Notes under the pieces: generated by a model
The model's input: the letters and a program-made list of their open reading frames with translations, nothing else
Databases searched by the model: none
What the model was told of the DNA's origin: nothing
Assembly: GCA_949286705.1 (NCBI GenBank)
Contig: CASEDF010000006.1
Span: 117,809-181,808 of the forward strand
From: an uncultured bacterium
Lineage (GTDB): Bacteria; Cyanobacteriota; Vampirovibrionia; Gastranaerophilales; Gastranaerophilaceae
DNA: 64,000 nt
Direction of reading: 5' to 3'
Position numbers and translations under genes: made by a program
Part shown: positions 34,327 to 43,008 of the stretch, piece after piece
Layout: each line of letters opens with the position of its first letter
How positions within the stretch are numbered: the stretch's first letter is position 1

Positions 34327-35932
34327 AACTCAATTCTCCTTCACATTTTGCGATTAAACTATGTTTGCCGACTTCATCAGTATTCAAATAATCAAGTCTG
34401 TAATGTGCACCTCTGGATTCTTTTCTTTGAAGTGCCGAATTTATAATCAAACGAGCAACAAGAAGCATGTTTTTAAATTCATATTCTTCTTTGCTCAAAC
34501 ATTTTACGCTTCTGGGGAATTTTTTAGCCAGATTATGAAGTTCTTGAAGTGCTTGAGTTAAAGTTTTTTCACTTCGCAAAATTCCGGCACCGCGCCACAT
34601 GATATCTTGAAGTTCATGTTTTAACTCATCAATATCAAGCTCTTCCATAAGCAAATCTTTTGAATATTTATCAATGACAGCTTTTAAATCCTCATCAATT
34701 TGTTTCGGTGTTTTTAATTCTTTGTCTTTCAAATAATTTGCAACTTCATATGCACACACAACACACTCGAGGATTGAATTGCTTGCCAATCTGTTTCCGC
34801 CGTGCAAACCGGTGGATGCAGCTTCACCTATTGCGTAAAGCCCGCTTATTGATGTTCTGCCTTCCATATCGGTTTTTATTCCGCCCATTGAATAGTGTGC
34901 AGCAGGAGCAACAGGAATAAAATCGTGCGCGATATCAATCCCGTTTTCCGCACAAATTCTTGAAATATTAGGAAATCTTTCCGCTAATTTTTCTTTATCA
35001 ATACAGGTTGCATTCAAATAAACATGATCCGTGTGGCTTTCAAGCATTTCGTTATAATTTGCTCTTGTAACAATATCGCGCGGAGCAAGCTCGCGTTTTT
35101 CGTGGTATTTGTGCATAAATTCAATACCGTCCGCATCAACAAGTTTTGCCCCTTCGCCTCTAACAGCCTCAGATATTAAAAATCTGTTTTCATCGCCGTC
35201 GATTGCAAGGGCTGTCGGGTGGAACTGAATAAATTCCAAATCCTGCAAAACAGCACCAGCATTATATGCAAGCGCAAGGCCGTCGCCTGTTGCTACAGCA
35301 GGATTTGTAGTATATTTGTAAAGCTGTCCCAGCCCTCCCGTTGCAAGAATTACTGCTGATGAATATATTGTTTCATATTCATGAGTCAAATCATTAAATA
35401 CAATAACCCCTTTGCATTCTTTATTTGAATTAACGAGAAGTTCAACAGCCTCTGTCTGCTCGTAAACATCTATATTTTCGTTCTCACGGACATCTTTTGT
35501 CAGAGCTTTCTCAATCATTTTGCCCGTTGCGTCGCCGCCGGAGTGCAGAATTCTTCTTACGCTGTGTGCAGCCTCTTTTGTATAACAAAAATTATTATTT
35601 TCATCCCTGTCGAATTCAACTCCAAACTTCAAAAGATCTTTTACAACAGCGTCCGAATGCTCGGATATGAATTTCACGGCATTAAATTCACTCAAACCCG
35701 CGCCCGCTTTTATGGTATCAGTAATGTGAGATTCCGTTGAATCTGATTTATTATCTTTCATTACCGCGACCATACCGCCTTGAGCATATCTGGAATTGCT
35801 TTCTCCGAGCTTTGATTTTGTAATCAATAAAATCCCGTCATCAAGATTTGTCTGCTGCTCAATTTTTAATGCCGCATACAAACCCGCGATTCCGCTGCCG
35901 ATGATTATGACTGAATATTTGGAGTATTTCAT
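34316..35932 (-). CDS. nadB: L-aspartate oxidase
   Basis: FAD enzyme oxidising L-aspartate to iminoaspartate in de novo NAD synthesis. FAD site VIIIGSGIAGLYAAL at the N-terminus, SRYAQGGMVAVM, HSVRRILHSGGDATG, ATGGLGQLY, and RGEGAKLVDADG, SMGGIKTDMEGRTSI, IGEAASTGLHGGNRLASNSILE. 538 residues, normal. Overlaps nadC by 11 bases. The 190-base gap upstream holds the likely promoter; none stands out. Confidence 0.95.
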   Translation of the reverse strand: MKYSKYSVIIIGSGIAGLYAALKIEQQTNLDDGILLITKSKLGESNSRYAQGGMVAVMKDNKSDSTESHITDTIKAGAGLSEFNAVKFISEHSDAVVKDLLKFGVEFDRDENNNFCYTKEAAHSVRRILHSGGDATGKMIEKALTKDVRENENIDVYEQTEAVELLVNSNKECKGVIVFNDLTHEYETIYSSAVILATGGLGQLYKYTTNPAVATGDGLALAYNAGAVLQDLEFIQFHPTALAIDGDENRFLISEAVRGEGAKLVDADGIEFMHKYHEKRELAPRDIVTRANYNEMLESHTDHVYLNATCIDKEKLAERFPNISRICAENGIDIAHDFIPVAPAAHYSMGGIKTDMEGRTSISGLYAIGEAASTGLHGGNRLASNSILECVVCAYEVANYLKDKELKTPKQIDEDLKAVIDKYSKDLLMEELDIDELKHELQDIMWRGAGILRSEKTLTQALQELHNLAKKFPRSVKCLSKEEYEFKNMLLVARLIINSALQRKESRGAHYRLDYLNTDEVGKHSLIAKCEGELSFVK

Positions 35933-36162
35933 TTGTTATCCTATTTTCTTATCTACAACATTGTAAATCAAACCAAATGAAATTTCTACCCTTCAATGTT
36001 TAAGTTTTTATTAAGAATTTATTTTATAAAACTTATCTCCCATTTTAATCCAAATAATGTTTCACAAATAAAAATATGCAATATTAGTCTTTAAATTTTA
36101 AAACTAAGGGGTTAAATGTCCTGATGCCGCGTCATATAAATAATATAAAGAGGAGGAAAATT

Positions 36163-36831
36163 ATGAACAACCTGCCTGTAAAGATATTATTAGTAGAGGA
36201 CCATAAATTAATGCGAGTAGGATTGAAGTCGCTTTTTGAAGAACTTGACGGGCTTGAAGTAATTTCAGAAGCTCAAAGCGGAAAAGAAGCTCTTGAAAAA
36301 TATAAAATTACACATCCAGATGTAACATTAATGGATATAGGGCTACCTGATATATCGGGAATTGAAGCGGCAAAAAGAATAATTGAACACAACAGCCTTG
36401 CAAAAGTAATTATGCTGACATCACATATCAGTGAACAAGAGGTGACGGATTCGCTCCACGCGGGCGCATGTGCTTATGTTATGAAAGACATCAACATAGA
36501 AATTTTAAAAATGATAATAAAAACCGTAAAAGAAGGTGCTATGTGGCTTGATCCGCAGGTAGTGCCGATTTTACGGGACAAAAACTGCGGGGTCGTTCCG
36601 CCCAGACAAATGTCACGGGCTATGTTTAAAGAACAGCACGCAAACCTTACCCAGCGCGAATACGAAGTCTTAAAACTTGTCGTCGACGGCAAATCCAATA
36701 ACGAAATTGCCAAAGAATTAACCATATCCGAACATACCGCAAAAGCCCACGTGTGTAACATTATCCAAAAACTTGTTGTTGATGACAGAACACAGGCAGC
36801 AGTTAAAGCGCTTAAAGAGGGACTTGTGTAG
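36163..36831 (+). CDS. NarL/FixJ-family response regulator (orphan)
   Basis: 222 residues from ATG 36163, preceded by GAGGAGG. REC domain: acidic pocket EDH (about 11-13), phospho-acceptor Asp in VTLMDIGLPD (about 57), Thr/Ser in MLTSH (about 85), Lys in VMKD (about 107). C-terminal LuxR HTH: LTQREYEVLKLVVDGKSNNE then TISEHTAKAHVCNIIQKL. No histidine kinase gene is near. The recognition helix is close to that of the tiny HTH protein at 42760. Confidence 0.92.
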   Translation: MNNLPVKILLVEDHKLMRVGLKSLFEELDGLEVISEAQSGKEALEKYKITHPDVTLMDIGLPDISGIEAAKRIIEHNSLAKVIMLTSHISEQEVTDSLHAGACAYVMKDINIEILKMIIKTVKEGAMWLDPQVVPILRDKNCGVVPPRQMSRAMFKEQHANLTQREYEVLKLVVDGKSNNEIAKELTISEHTAKAHVCNIIQKLVVDDRTQAAVKALKEGLV

Positions 36832-36859
36832 ACTTATTATTTTTCGTATTATGTAATTA

Positions 36860-37867
36860 ATGAAAAATAAACGTACAAAACTTCTGGACTGCACTTTGCG
36901 TGACGGCGGATATGTGAACAATTGGAATTTCGGCCTTGATAATATAAAAACTATTATCACAGGGCTTCAAAATGCCCGTATCGATTATATTGAAACCGGA
37001 TTTCTTGTTGACAAAAAAATCACAAAAAATCAATCATTATTCAACAAAATTGACGAAATCAACACGATTTTGCCTCAAAATTGCGACAAAAACCGATTTT
37101 TTGCAATGATTTCATACGGAAAATTCGACATAAACCGCCTGCCGGAATATTACGATAATTTAATTTCGGGTATCAGATTTATATTCAAAAAACAAAACCT
37201 GAAAAACGCCTTAAAAACATGTAGAGAAATAAAATCCAAAGGTTACAGACTCTTTATCAATCCGACGTTTATTAATCAATACGAAAAAGAAGAACTCATT
37301 GAATTAATCCGGCAAATTAATCAAATACATCCTGCAGGATTCACCATAGTAGACTCTACGGGCGGTCTGAATGAAAAAGTTTCGGCAGAAATATTCAGCC
37401 TCTCAGACAAATATCTGGACAAAGATATTTGTATAGGCTTTCATTCTCATAACAATTTAAATTTATCCTTAGAAAACGCAAAACTGCTAACTTCCACAAA
37501 TACAGAAAGGGAAATCATTCTGGATTGCAGCATTTCCAGCATAGGACGGGGTGCCGGGAATCTTTCAACGCAAGAAATTATTCAATATATCAATAGTAAC
37601 TATAATATTAAACCGGTGCAAGAGCTTGCAGACAAAATTATACTCCCCATCCGGAGCCGAAATTCCTGGGGATATTCAATTGAAAATTATTACTCCGCAA
37701 AAAACTTCTGTCACCCGTATTATGCTCGGTACCTTGCGAAAAAAAATTCTCTCCAGGCTGATATTGTAAATAAAATATTGGAAAACATTCCGGATGAAAA
37801 GAAAAATATTTATGACCGGGATTTAATAGAAAATTTATACAATGCAAATTTAAAAATAAAAGTATAA
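36860..37867 (+). CDS. HMGL-like / 4-hydroxy-2-oxovalerate aldolase-family protein
   Basis: 335 residues. LLDCTLRDGGYVNNWNFG at the N-terminus is the metal-binding DTLRDGG motif of the DRE-TIM metallolyases, followed by a TIM barrel; GFHSHNNLNLSLENA carries the HxH metal ligands, and CSISSIGRGAGNLSTQEII the later glycine loop. Substrate unknown; members of this group often sit in surface-polysaccharide clusters. It is followed after 35 bases by a small lineage-specific gene. No clear ribosome site. Confidence 0.85.
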   Translation: MKNKRTKLLDCTLRDGGYVNNWNFGLDNIKTIITGLQNARIDYIETGFLVDKKITKNQSLFNKIDEINTILPQNCDKNRFFAMISYGKFDINRLPEYYDNLISGIRFIFKKQNLKNALKTCREIKSKGYRLFINPTFINQYEKEELIELIRQINQIHPAGFTIVDSTGGLNEKVSAEIFSLSDKYLDKDICIGFHSHNNLNLSLENAKLLTSTNTEREIILDCSISSIGRGAGNLSTQEIIQYINSNYNIKPVQELADKIILPIRSRNSWGYSIENYYSAKNFCHPYYARYLAKKNSLQADIVNKILENIPDEKKNIYDRDLIENLYNANLKIKV

Positions 37868-37902
37868 TAGCAAAAATTTTTTTGTTCGGATTTAATACAA
37901 AT

Positions 37903-38316
37903 ATGCAAATCCGAAACAACAATTTTAATCAACCCGCATTTCAGGCAAAATTTCTCAACAGCCAATCATTAAAAATGATAGCTGACTACGCAGTTGAAAA
38001 AGGAAAATTTCAAGAGCTTAATACTGCCCGTAAAAATATTGATAAATGCCGTTTTTCAACATATTTACGAGTTGATATTTTCAAAGAAGAAAACAAATGC
38101 GGAATAAGTTTCACACGCTATGTGCCGAAAGACAATGTTATTATTCCTAAATATATGGATGATTACATCATCACAAAAGTCAAAACCTATGAAACAACAA
38201 AAACCTCAAATCCGTTGAAATTCGGATTGGAAAAAATAATCAAACTCGGCAATAACGCACCCCATAACAATATGTTTAAGGAAGTTGTAATAAAAGGCCG
38301 CCGCAAGGTGATATAA
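37903..38316 (+). CDS. Small lineage-specific protein with N-terminal PAFQA motif
   Basis: 137 residues from ATG 37903 (MQIRNNNFNQPAFQAKFLN); a TTG at 37882 would add seven residues. No family recognised and no membrane helix. It is basic and Asn/Lys-rich, with an alpha/beta pattern in the middle (STYLRVDIFKEENKCGISFTRY). The NNNFNQPAFQA start resembles the PAFTG/VAFSG starts of the genes at 31643 and 32515. Function unknown. Confidence 0.6.
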   Translation: MQIRNNNFNQPAFQAKFLNSQSLKMIADYAVEKGKFQELNTARKNIDKCRFSTYLRVDIFKEENKCGISFTRYVPKDNVIIPKYMDDYIITKVKTYETTKTSNPLKFGLEKIIKLGNNAPHNNMFKEVVIKGRRKVI

Positions 38317-38485
38317 TAATTTTTATAAAGCCTGTGAATATAAAATTAGAGAATTTATCTAAACAGCATTCCTCAGCCCGGCAGTTCCTTTAATAGCTTT
38401 TTCTCCTCTATCATATCTTGTACACGTTTTATTGCAAAAAATAGTCAAATGATATATAATTTATTTGTAACTTTATTGGTGTATT
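38317..38485. other. Spacer before the CapA cassette, possible transposase-tail remnant
   Basis: About 170 bases. On the minus strand about 38380-38440 reads TCTRYDRGEKAIKGTAGLRNAV then stop; TRYD is a motif in the tail of some IS4/IS5-type transposases, but the rest does not match. The last 40 bases are AT-rich leader to the CapA-like gene. Evidence is weak. Confidence 0.3.
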
Positions 38486-39535
38486 ATGGATAACAGATTC
38501 AGTATCGGTTTTTTCGGTGATTTTACAACAGGAGAAAATTATCAATTAAAATCGGATTCTTCAGAACGTATAAATGTTTTAAGACAGTATGGCTATAATT
38601 GGTTATTTCAAGAAGTTGAACCTCTTTTATCTCGTTTTGATTTGAATATATTTAATTTGGAAACTCCGTTGACATCTTGTGTTAAATCATCTTTGGCACA
38701 TAAAAAGACCGTATTGCATTGGGCTGATCCTGAAATAGTGCCGGAACTGCTGAAAAAATATAACGTCGCTGCAGTTTCGTTAGGTAATAATCATGCTCTT
38801 GATTATGACAGACAGGGACTTTTGGATACTATAAACGCTTTGAATAAAGTCGGGATTTTTTCGTTTGGAGCCGGATTGAATTTAAATACGGCACAACTTC
38901 CTTTTATAAAACATCTTACTGTTGGCAATTCTAACGTTAATATATATGTTATTGGAGGTTTCAAGTATAAAAAAGAATACGATGTAGAGTTTAAATTTTA
39001 TGCTGATGAAAAAAAAGAAGGTGTATTTATGCTAAATGAAACATCAGCTGATGACTTGATACGTTCAATAAAAACCTCTGATGCAAATTCTATTGTCGTT
39101 GTATTTCCGCATTTCGGCTTTGATTTAATGAAAACTACGCAGATGCAAACAGATTATGCACATTCTTTTATTGATTCCGGAGCTGATTATGTTATAGGTC
39201 ATGGTCCGCATATGATGAATTCTATTGAAAAATATAAAGGAAAAACAATTTTGTACAGTATTGGTAATTTTATTTTTCCTGCAAATTTTAAAGGTAAAGT
39301 TTTACCCAATAATCTGGTTGCGGAATTGGAAATTGTTAATGATGCATCGGGTATATCTTCTAATATTTGGCTTTATCCTACATATATGAATAATCAATCA
39401 AATAAGACCCGTACCAGAATGATTAAGGAAAATGAACTGACTGAAGTAATAAATCTGTTAATTGAAGGCAATGAAGATTTAAAATCTTCACTGGTTATCG
39501 AAAATACCGACGGAATATTTCGTATAGGGGTTTAG
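38486..39535 (+). CDS. CapA / poly-gamma-glutamate-synthesis-type metallophosphatase
   Basis: 349 residues with the CapA fold pattern: NLETPLT (about 49-55), VAAVSLGNNHALDYDRQGLLDT (shortened here to the metal-binding GNNHALDY, about 108-115), VVVFPHFGFD where HWG is usual, and GADYVIGHGPHMMNSIE with ILYSIGNFIF. Most CapA proteins are membrane-anchored and exported, but no signal peptide is visible here (start MDNRFSIGFFGDF), so the protein looks cytoplasmic. Its stop is followed at once by the next ATG. The cassette is T-rich in the coding strand, unlike neighbours. Confidence 0.88.
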   Translation: MDNRFSIGFFGDFTTGENYQLKSDSSERINVLRQYGYNWLFQEVEPLLSRFDLNIFNLETPLTSCVKSSLAHKKTVLHWADPEIVPELLKKYNVAAVSLGNNHALDYDRQGLLDTINALNKVGIFSFGAGLNLNTAQLPFIKHLTVGNSNVNIYVIGGFKYKKEYDVEFKFYADEKKEGVFMLNETSADDLIRSIKTSDANSIVVVFPHFGFDLMKTTQMQTDYAHSFIDSGADYVIGHGPHMMNSIEKYKGKTILYSIGNFIFPANFKGKVLPNNLVAELEIVNDASGISSNIWLYPTYMNNQSNKTRTRMIKENELTEVINLLIEGNEDLKSSLVIENTDGIFRIGV

Positions 39536-40867
39536 ATGAATATAAAGACTTTAAGCGAAAATTATGATGTAACCTCTATTATTGTTGACGATCCGGATAA
39601 GGAATATGATTTTTCCTGCGCATTGGAAACATCGCTTGAAATAGAAAAAGATTTTATTTTTATACCTTTTTCCGGTACGGAGGAAAGCATTTTTTCTTTG
39701 ATTGAAAAAGTTATGACAAATCCTTTCTGTAAGGGATTTGTTCTTAATAGAAAAGCTTTGGATGATAATAATATAAAAAATCAATTTCACCATTTAATGA
39801 AAATTGTGGGACGACGTCTTGAGGCTCTTATTTTAGTCAATAATATTTATAATTTGGCGGCATTTTTGGCAAAAAATAAAGTTATGGCGAATGATTTTCA
39901 AATAATATGTGCCGTGGGGACTTCTGATACCGATATTGTTCGGGAAATGTTGAATAAAAATTTAAGCCCGGGCTTTAATACTACTTTTCCCCGCTGCGGA
40001 TTTAATGTTTGGCAGAATATTTTTGAGCCGATTTTAAGGGCTGATTCGAATACCGATTATGTTATTATTGAATGTTCGCCTATAAAGCAAAATCTTTTAG
40101 GTATTGTCAGTTCTTATAAAAATAAGCACGTTATATTTACAAAATCCGGCATTTCGGATATGCGGATATATAAAGATTTGGAAGATTTATCTCAAGAGCT
40201 TTTAACGGTTTTAAATGATTCTAAAAATGTATTATCAATTTTTACATTGGAAGATAATGAATTAGTTAATTCAAAATTATTTTATGAAATTTCAGATTTA
40301 ATTCATTTTGTTACGGATGATAATGCGGATAATGAAATTTTTGATTGTTTTAATTCCAGATGTAAATCTTTAGTGGATGCATTTTTGCGGTTTGCGGGTG
40401 TTGATGCCGTTTCAGTACCGGTTATTAATAATTTATATACTGTTGAAAAAATTAATGAAATTGAAGTTTTCAGACTTAATAAAAATAAGATATCCGTTGA
40501 ACTTGTAAATCGTTCATTAAAAGAATTTTTCAGGTTGTATGAAGACAAAAAGAAAATTGTTATATTAGAGCATATTCAAAATCTTGGTCAGTATAAGGAA
40601 GGGGTTTATACTGAAATTTTAATAAATATTGCAAAATTTAATCCTGACGTTTTGATATTATTAAATACAAATGCTTATATACATATATATAAACGATTTA
40701 ATAAAAATACATTTGTAAAAACATTTAATTACCAAAAGGGTAATCAATCTCTTACAGATATATTTAATGCGTTTTTTAAGGGTGTTATGGATAATAATAC
40801 CGCTGTTTATATCGCATCGCCGCAAGATATTTTGATTCCGGAGGGAAATAATGTTTTATACTGTTGA
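39536..40867 (+). CDS. Degenerate Mur-ligase-like paralogue without a P-loop
   Basis: 443 residues. Its order of elements follows the intact ligase encoded next: IEKDFIFIPFSGTEES (Mur N-domain-like), a NIYNLAAFLAK stretch, then IICAVGTSDTDIVREML where the ligase has IAVTGSVGKTATTEML, then TDYVIIECSP where the ligase has IDFLLFECSG, and a C-terminal part KKIVILEHIQNLGQYKEGVY like the ligase's KKIIITKLNELGNLDRTIY. The GKT residues (positions about 128-133) are lost, so ATP binding is improbable. Likely a structural or regulatory partner. Overlaps the next gene by 17 bases. Confidence 0.72.
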   Translation: MNIKTLSENYDVTSIIVDDPDKEYDFSCALETSLEIEKDFIFIPFSGTEESIFSLIEKVMTNPFCKGFVLNRKALDDNNIKNQFHHLMKIVGRRLEALILVNNIYNLAAFLAKNKVMANDFQIICAVGTSDTDIVREMLNKNLSPGFNTTFPRCGFNVWQNIFEPILRADSNTDYVIIECSPIKQNLLGIVSSYKNKHVIFTKSGISDMRIYKDLEDLSQELLTVLNDSKNVLSIFTLEDNELVNSKLFYEISDLIHFVTDDNADNEIFDCFNSRCKSLVDAFLRFAGVDAVSVPVINNLYTVEKINEIEVFRLNKNKISVELVNRSLKEFFRLYEDKKKIVILEHIQNLGQYKEGVYTEILINIAKFNPDVLILLNTNAYIHIYKRFNKNTFVKTFNYQKGNQSLTDIFNAFFKGVMDNNTAVYIASPQDILIPEGNNVLYC

Positions 40868-42311
40868 TGAAATTTTAAATAATACTTCCGGATATATTTT
40901 TTATAAAAGTCCAAATTTTGATCCTTCTGTAAATTATTATATTTCCGGAATTGAAAACTATATGCAACTTTATGAGAATACTATATTTATTCCGATAAAG
41001 TGCTCTATAAATTATGTTTTGACTGATTCTTTTGTAATGATAGAAAATTATATTAAGCGTGGAATCAGGGCTATATTTTTTGATGAAATAAGATTTGCAG
41101 ACAAAGTATATTATACAAAACTTATGTCTATTATCGAAAAATATAAAGATAAGCTTGATTTAGTAATTATGGTCGCTGACACAATGGAGGCAATATACAA
41201 TCTGGCGAATTATACAAGGATGGTAAAGCTTCCGAAAAGTATCAAGTATATTGCGGTTACCGGATCTGTCGGTAAAACGGCTACAACTGAAATGTTATAT
41301 TCAGTTTTGTCACAAAAATTTAAAGTATATAGAGGGACACCCGGTGTTAATATTAAAATACGAATTGCCCATAAATTCTTCGAAACAGATCCGGATATAG
41401 ATTTTTTACTGTTTGAATGCAGCGGCATGGGCAAGGGATATTTAAAGTATTTTTCGGAATTACTTATGCCGGATTATGCTATTATTACTAAAATTGCTCA
41501 ACATTGTCTGGGTATTTACAGGACGATTGAAAATGTTGCAGCGGAGAAAATTACACTGTTATCAGCTATGAGTAGTGATTCTTTAGCGATACTAAACTCC
41601 GAATATTTAAAAAACATTGCATCAGACTATCCTTGTCACAAAAAATTTATTGATGACGGCAGTTATGAATTATTAACTTCAGATACAAACGGATCAAAAT
41701 TTATTTATAATAATGAAACTTATTTTATTCCTCTTGTCGGACAACATCAAATTGACAATGCAGTTAAAGTTATTGAGTTATCAAAAGTCCTCGGTCTTAA
41801 TACAGATGAAATCAATTCAGGATTTTTGCATTATCAATCCATAGGCAACCGCTGGGTTGCGGAAAGTTTTTCAGGCGGGATTGATTTTGTTCTTGACAAT
41901 CCTAACAATCCTTATGATGCAATTTTAGCAAATATTAAAACATTTATAAGTTTGTATAAAGATAAATACAAAAAAATAATAATTACGAAATTAAATGAAC
42001 TTGGAAATCTTGATAGAACAATATATCTGTCACTTGCGAAATTCTTGGTCGACCTTAATTTTCAGGAACTTATCTGTATAGGAGAAGAAATCAAACTTAT
42101 TGCGGATTATGTTTCAGAACATACAAATATAAAGGTTATTCATTTTAAACGACCTGAAAAACTTGATGAAAATGATGCCTTTGTTAAATATTTATTATCA
42201 GACTTGGATTATGAACAAGCTATTCTGTTTAAAGGTGTAAGCCACGATGAAGATATCGTATACTCTGATTTGAAATCTATTTTAGAAAGATATTTAAAAA
42301 AAGTTGATTAA
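40851..42311 (+). CDS. Mur-ligase-like (MurF/CapB-like) amide ligase
   Basis: 486 residues. N-terminal MurF-like region (YENTIFIPIKC), P-loop YIAVTGSVGKTATTEML (about 134-149), CSGMGKGYLKYF, NVAAEKITLL, LVGQHQIDNAVKVIELSKVLG, a NRWVAESF loop, VLDNPNNPYDAILANI in place of the MurF DAYNANP motif, then KIIITKLNELGNLD as in MurF's C-domain. It probably forms an ATP-driven amide bond, but the substrates are unknown. With CapA next door, a poly-amino-acid or peptide tailoring product is conceivable. Not MurF itself: the fingerprints for UDP-MurNAc-tripeptide are poor. Confidence 0.82.
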   Translation: MFYTVDEILNNTSGYIFYKSPNFDPSVNYYISGIENYMQLYENTIFIPIKCSINYVLTDSFVMIENYIKRGIRAIFFDEIRFADKVYYTKLMSIIEKYKDKLDLVIMVADTMEAIYNLANYTRMVKLPKSIKYIAVTGSVGKTATTEMLYSVLSQKFKVYRGTPGVNIKIRIAHKFFETDPDIDFLLFECSGMGKGYLKYFSELLMPDYAIITKIAQHCLGIYRTIENVAAEKITLLSAMSSDSLAILNSEYLKNIASDYPCHKKFIDDGSYELLTSDTNGSKFIYNNETYFIPLVGQHQIDNAVKVIELSKVLGLNTDEINSGFLHYQSIGNRWVAESFSGGIDFVLDNPNNPYDAILANIKTFISLYKDKYKKIIITKLNELGNLDRTIYLSLAKFLVDLNFQELICIGEEIKLIADYVSEHTNIKVIHFKRPEKLDENDAFVKYLLSDLDYEQAILFKGVSHDEDIVYSDLKSILERYLKKVD

Positions 42312-42486
42312 TAACGAAACTACGTGAGCTTTGACACTACTGTTTAACGGCATCCGACAAGGCTTCTTTGAAGATGCTCCCGGTGCAGAAAGTTTCGATC
42401 TGAAGCCTGCCAGATCAGCCGGCAAAATCTGTTCACAATCCGGACTTGCTATGCTCCGTCAGGAAATATGCCGGACACGTATATGA
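42312..42486. other. GC-richer remnant between the CapA cassette and tRNA-Arg
   Basis: The frame from about 42350 to 42486 is open for 45 codons (reads RQGFFEDAPGAESFDLK and onward, then CRTRI stop) but has no start and no recognised family. Its base composition differs from the AT-rich surroundings. Possible relic of an integrated gene. Confidence 0.35.
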
Positions 42487-42517
42487 GTGTAAAAGGTAAA
42501 AAATTAACAAAAAATAA

Positions 42518-42535
42518 AAGAACCTTCCGGTTCTT
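42518..42535 (-). terminator. Intrinsic terminator of the tRNA-Arg gene
   Basis: AAGAACC, loop of four, GGTTCTT; on the minus strand it is followed by a T-rich run (TTATTTTTTG). Confidence 0.75.
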
Positions 42536-42555
42536 AACAAAATTTTACAAAAAAT

Positions 42556-42629
<74 letters not shown>

Positions 42630-42712
42630 TTATCGGCTGGTTAAATTTTATCTCAAAAAAAAATTTTTTTCAAGTTTTCTTTAAAAAAATAAAAACAGGA
42701 TATATTATGAAT

Positions 42713-42739
42713 TTGACTGACACTAACATATGTTAAACT
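42713..42739 (+). promoter_or_regulatory. Candidate promoter of the free-standing HTH gene
   Basis: -35 TTGACT (42713-42718) and extended -10 TGT-TAAACT (42731-42739) with 15-base spacing; followed by AAAGGAGG and the ATG at 42760. Confidence 0.45.
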
Positions 42740-42759
42740 AAAAATGAAAGGAGGTAAAA

Positions 42760-42954
42760 ATGTTACAATTAACAGAACGAGAAATAGAAATTTTCAGATT
42801 AATGACAAAAGGACTGAACAACACAGCAATAGGAAACATCCTCGGTATAAGCAGGCATACGGCAAAATCTCATGTTTGCTCGGTAATTAAAAAATTACAA
42901 TCTTGCAGCAGGAGCGAAGCAACATTTTGGGCAGGCAAATACAATTTATTCTAA
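42760..42954 (+). CDS. Free-standing LuxR-type HTH protein, 64 aa
   Basis: Consists only of a GerE/LuxR helix-turn-helix: LQLTEREIEIFRLMTKGLNN, then ILGISRHTAKSHVCSVIKKL. No receiver or sensor domain. An excellent ribosome site (AAAGGAGG) stands before the ATG, so it is a real gene and not a decayed response regulator. The HTAKSHVCSVIKKL helix is very like HTAKAHVCNIIQKL in the regulator at 36163, so the two may bind related sites. Could act as a dimerising repressor or antagonist. Confidence 0.88.
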   Translation: MLQLTEREIEIFRLMTKGLNNTAIGNILGISRHTAKSHVCSVIKKLQSCSRSEATFWAGKYNLF

Positions 42955-42966
42955 AAAGTTTACAAT

Positions 42967-42995
42967 TTGATTGTGCTGATAAATAAAGATATAAT
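42967..42995 (+). promoter_or_regulatory. Sigma-70-type promoter of the AMIN amidase gene
   Basis: -35 TTGATT (42967-42972), 17-base spacer, -10 TATAAT (42990-42995). Transcription would start about 43001-43003, only a few bases before the ATG at 43009, implying a nearly leaderless mRNA. Confidence 0.6.
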
Positions 42996-43008
42996 AATAT
43001 ATGAAAAA

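Noticed and set aside
38317..38485. attL copy of tRNA-Arg at the far edge of the CapA cassette
   Set aside because: I compared the region with the tRNA 3' end (GGGATTCGAACCCCCGAC) and found no duplicate.
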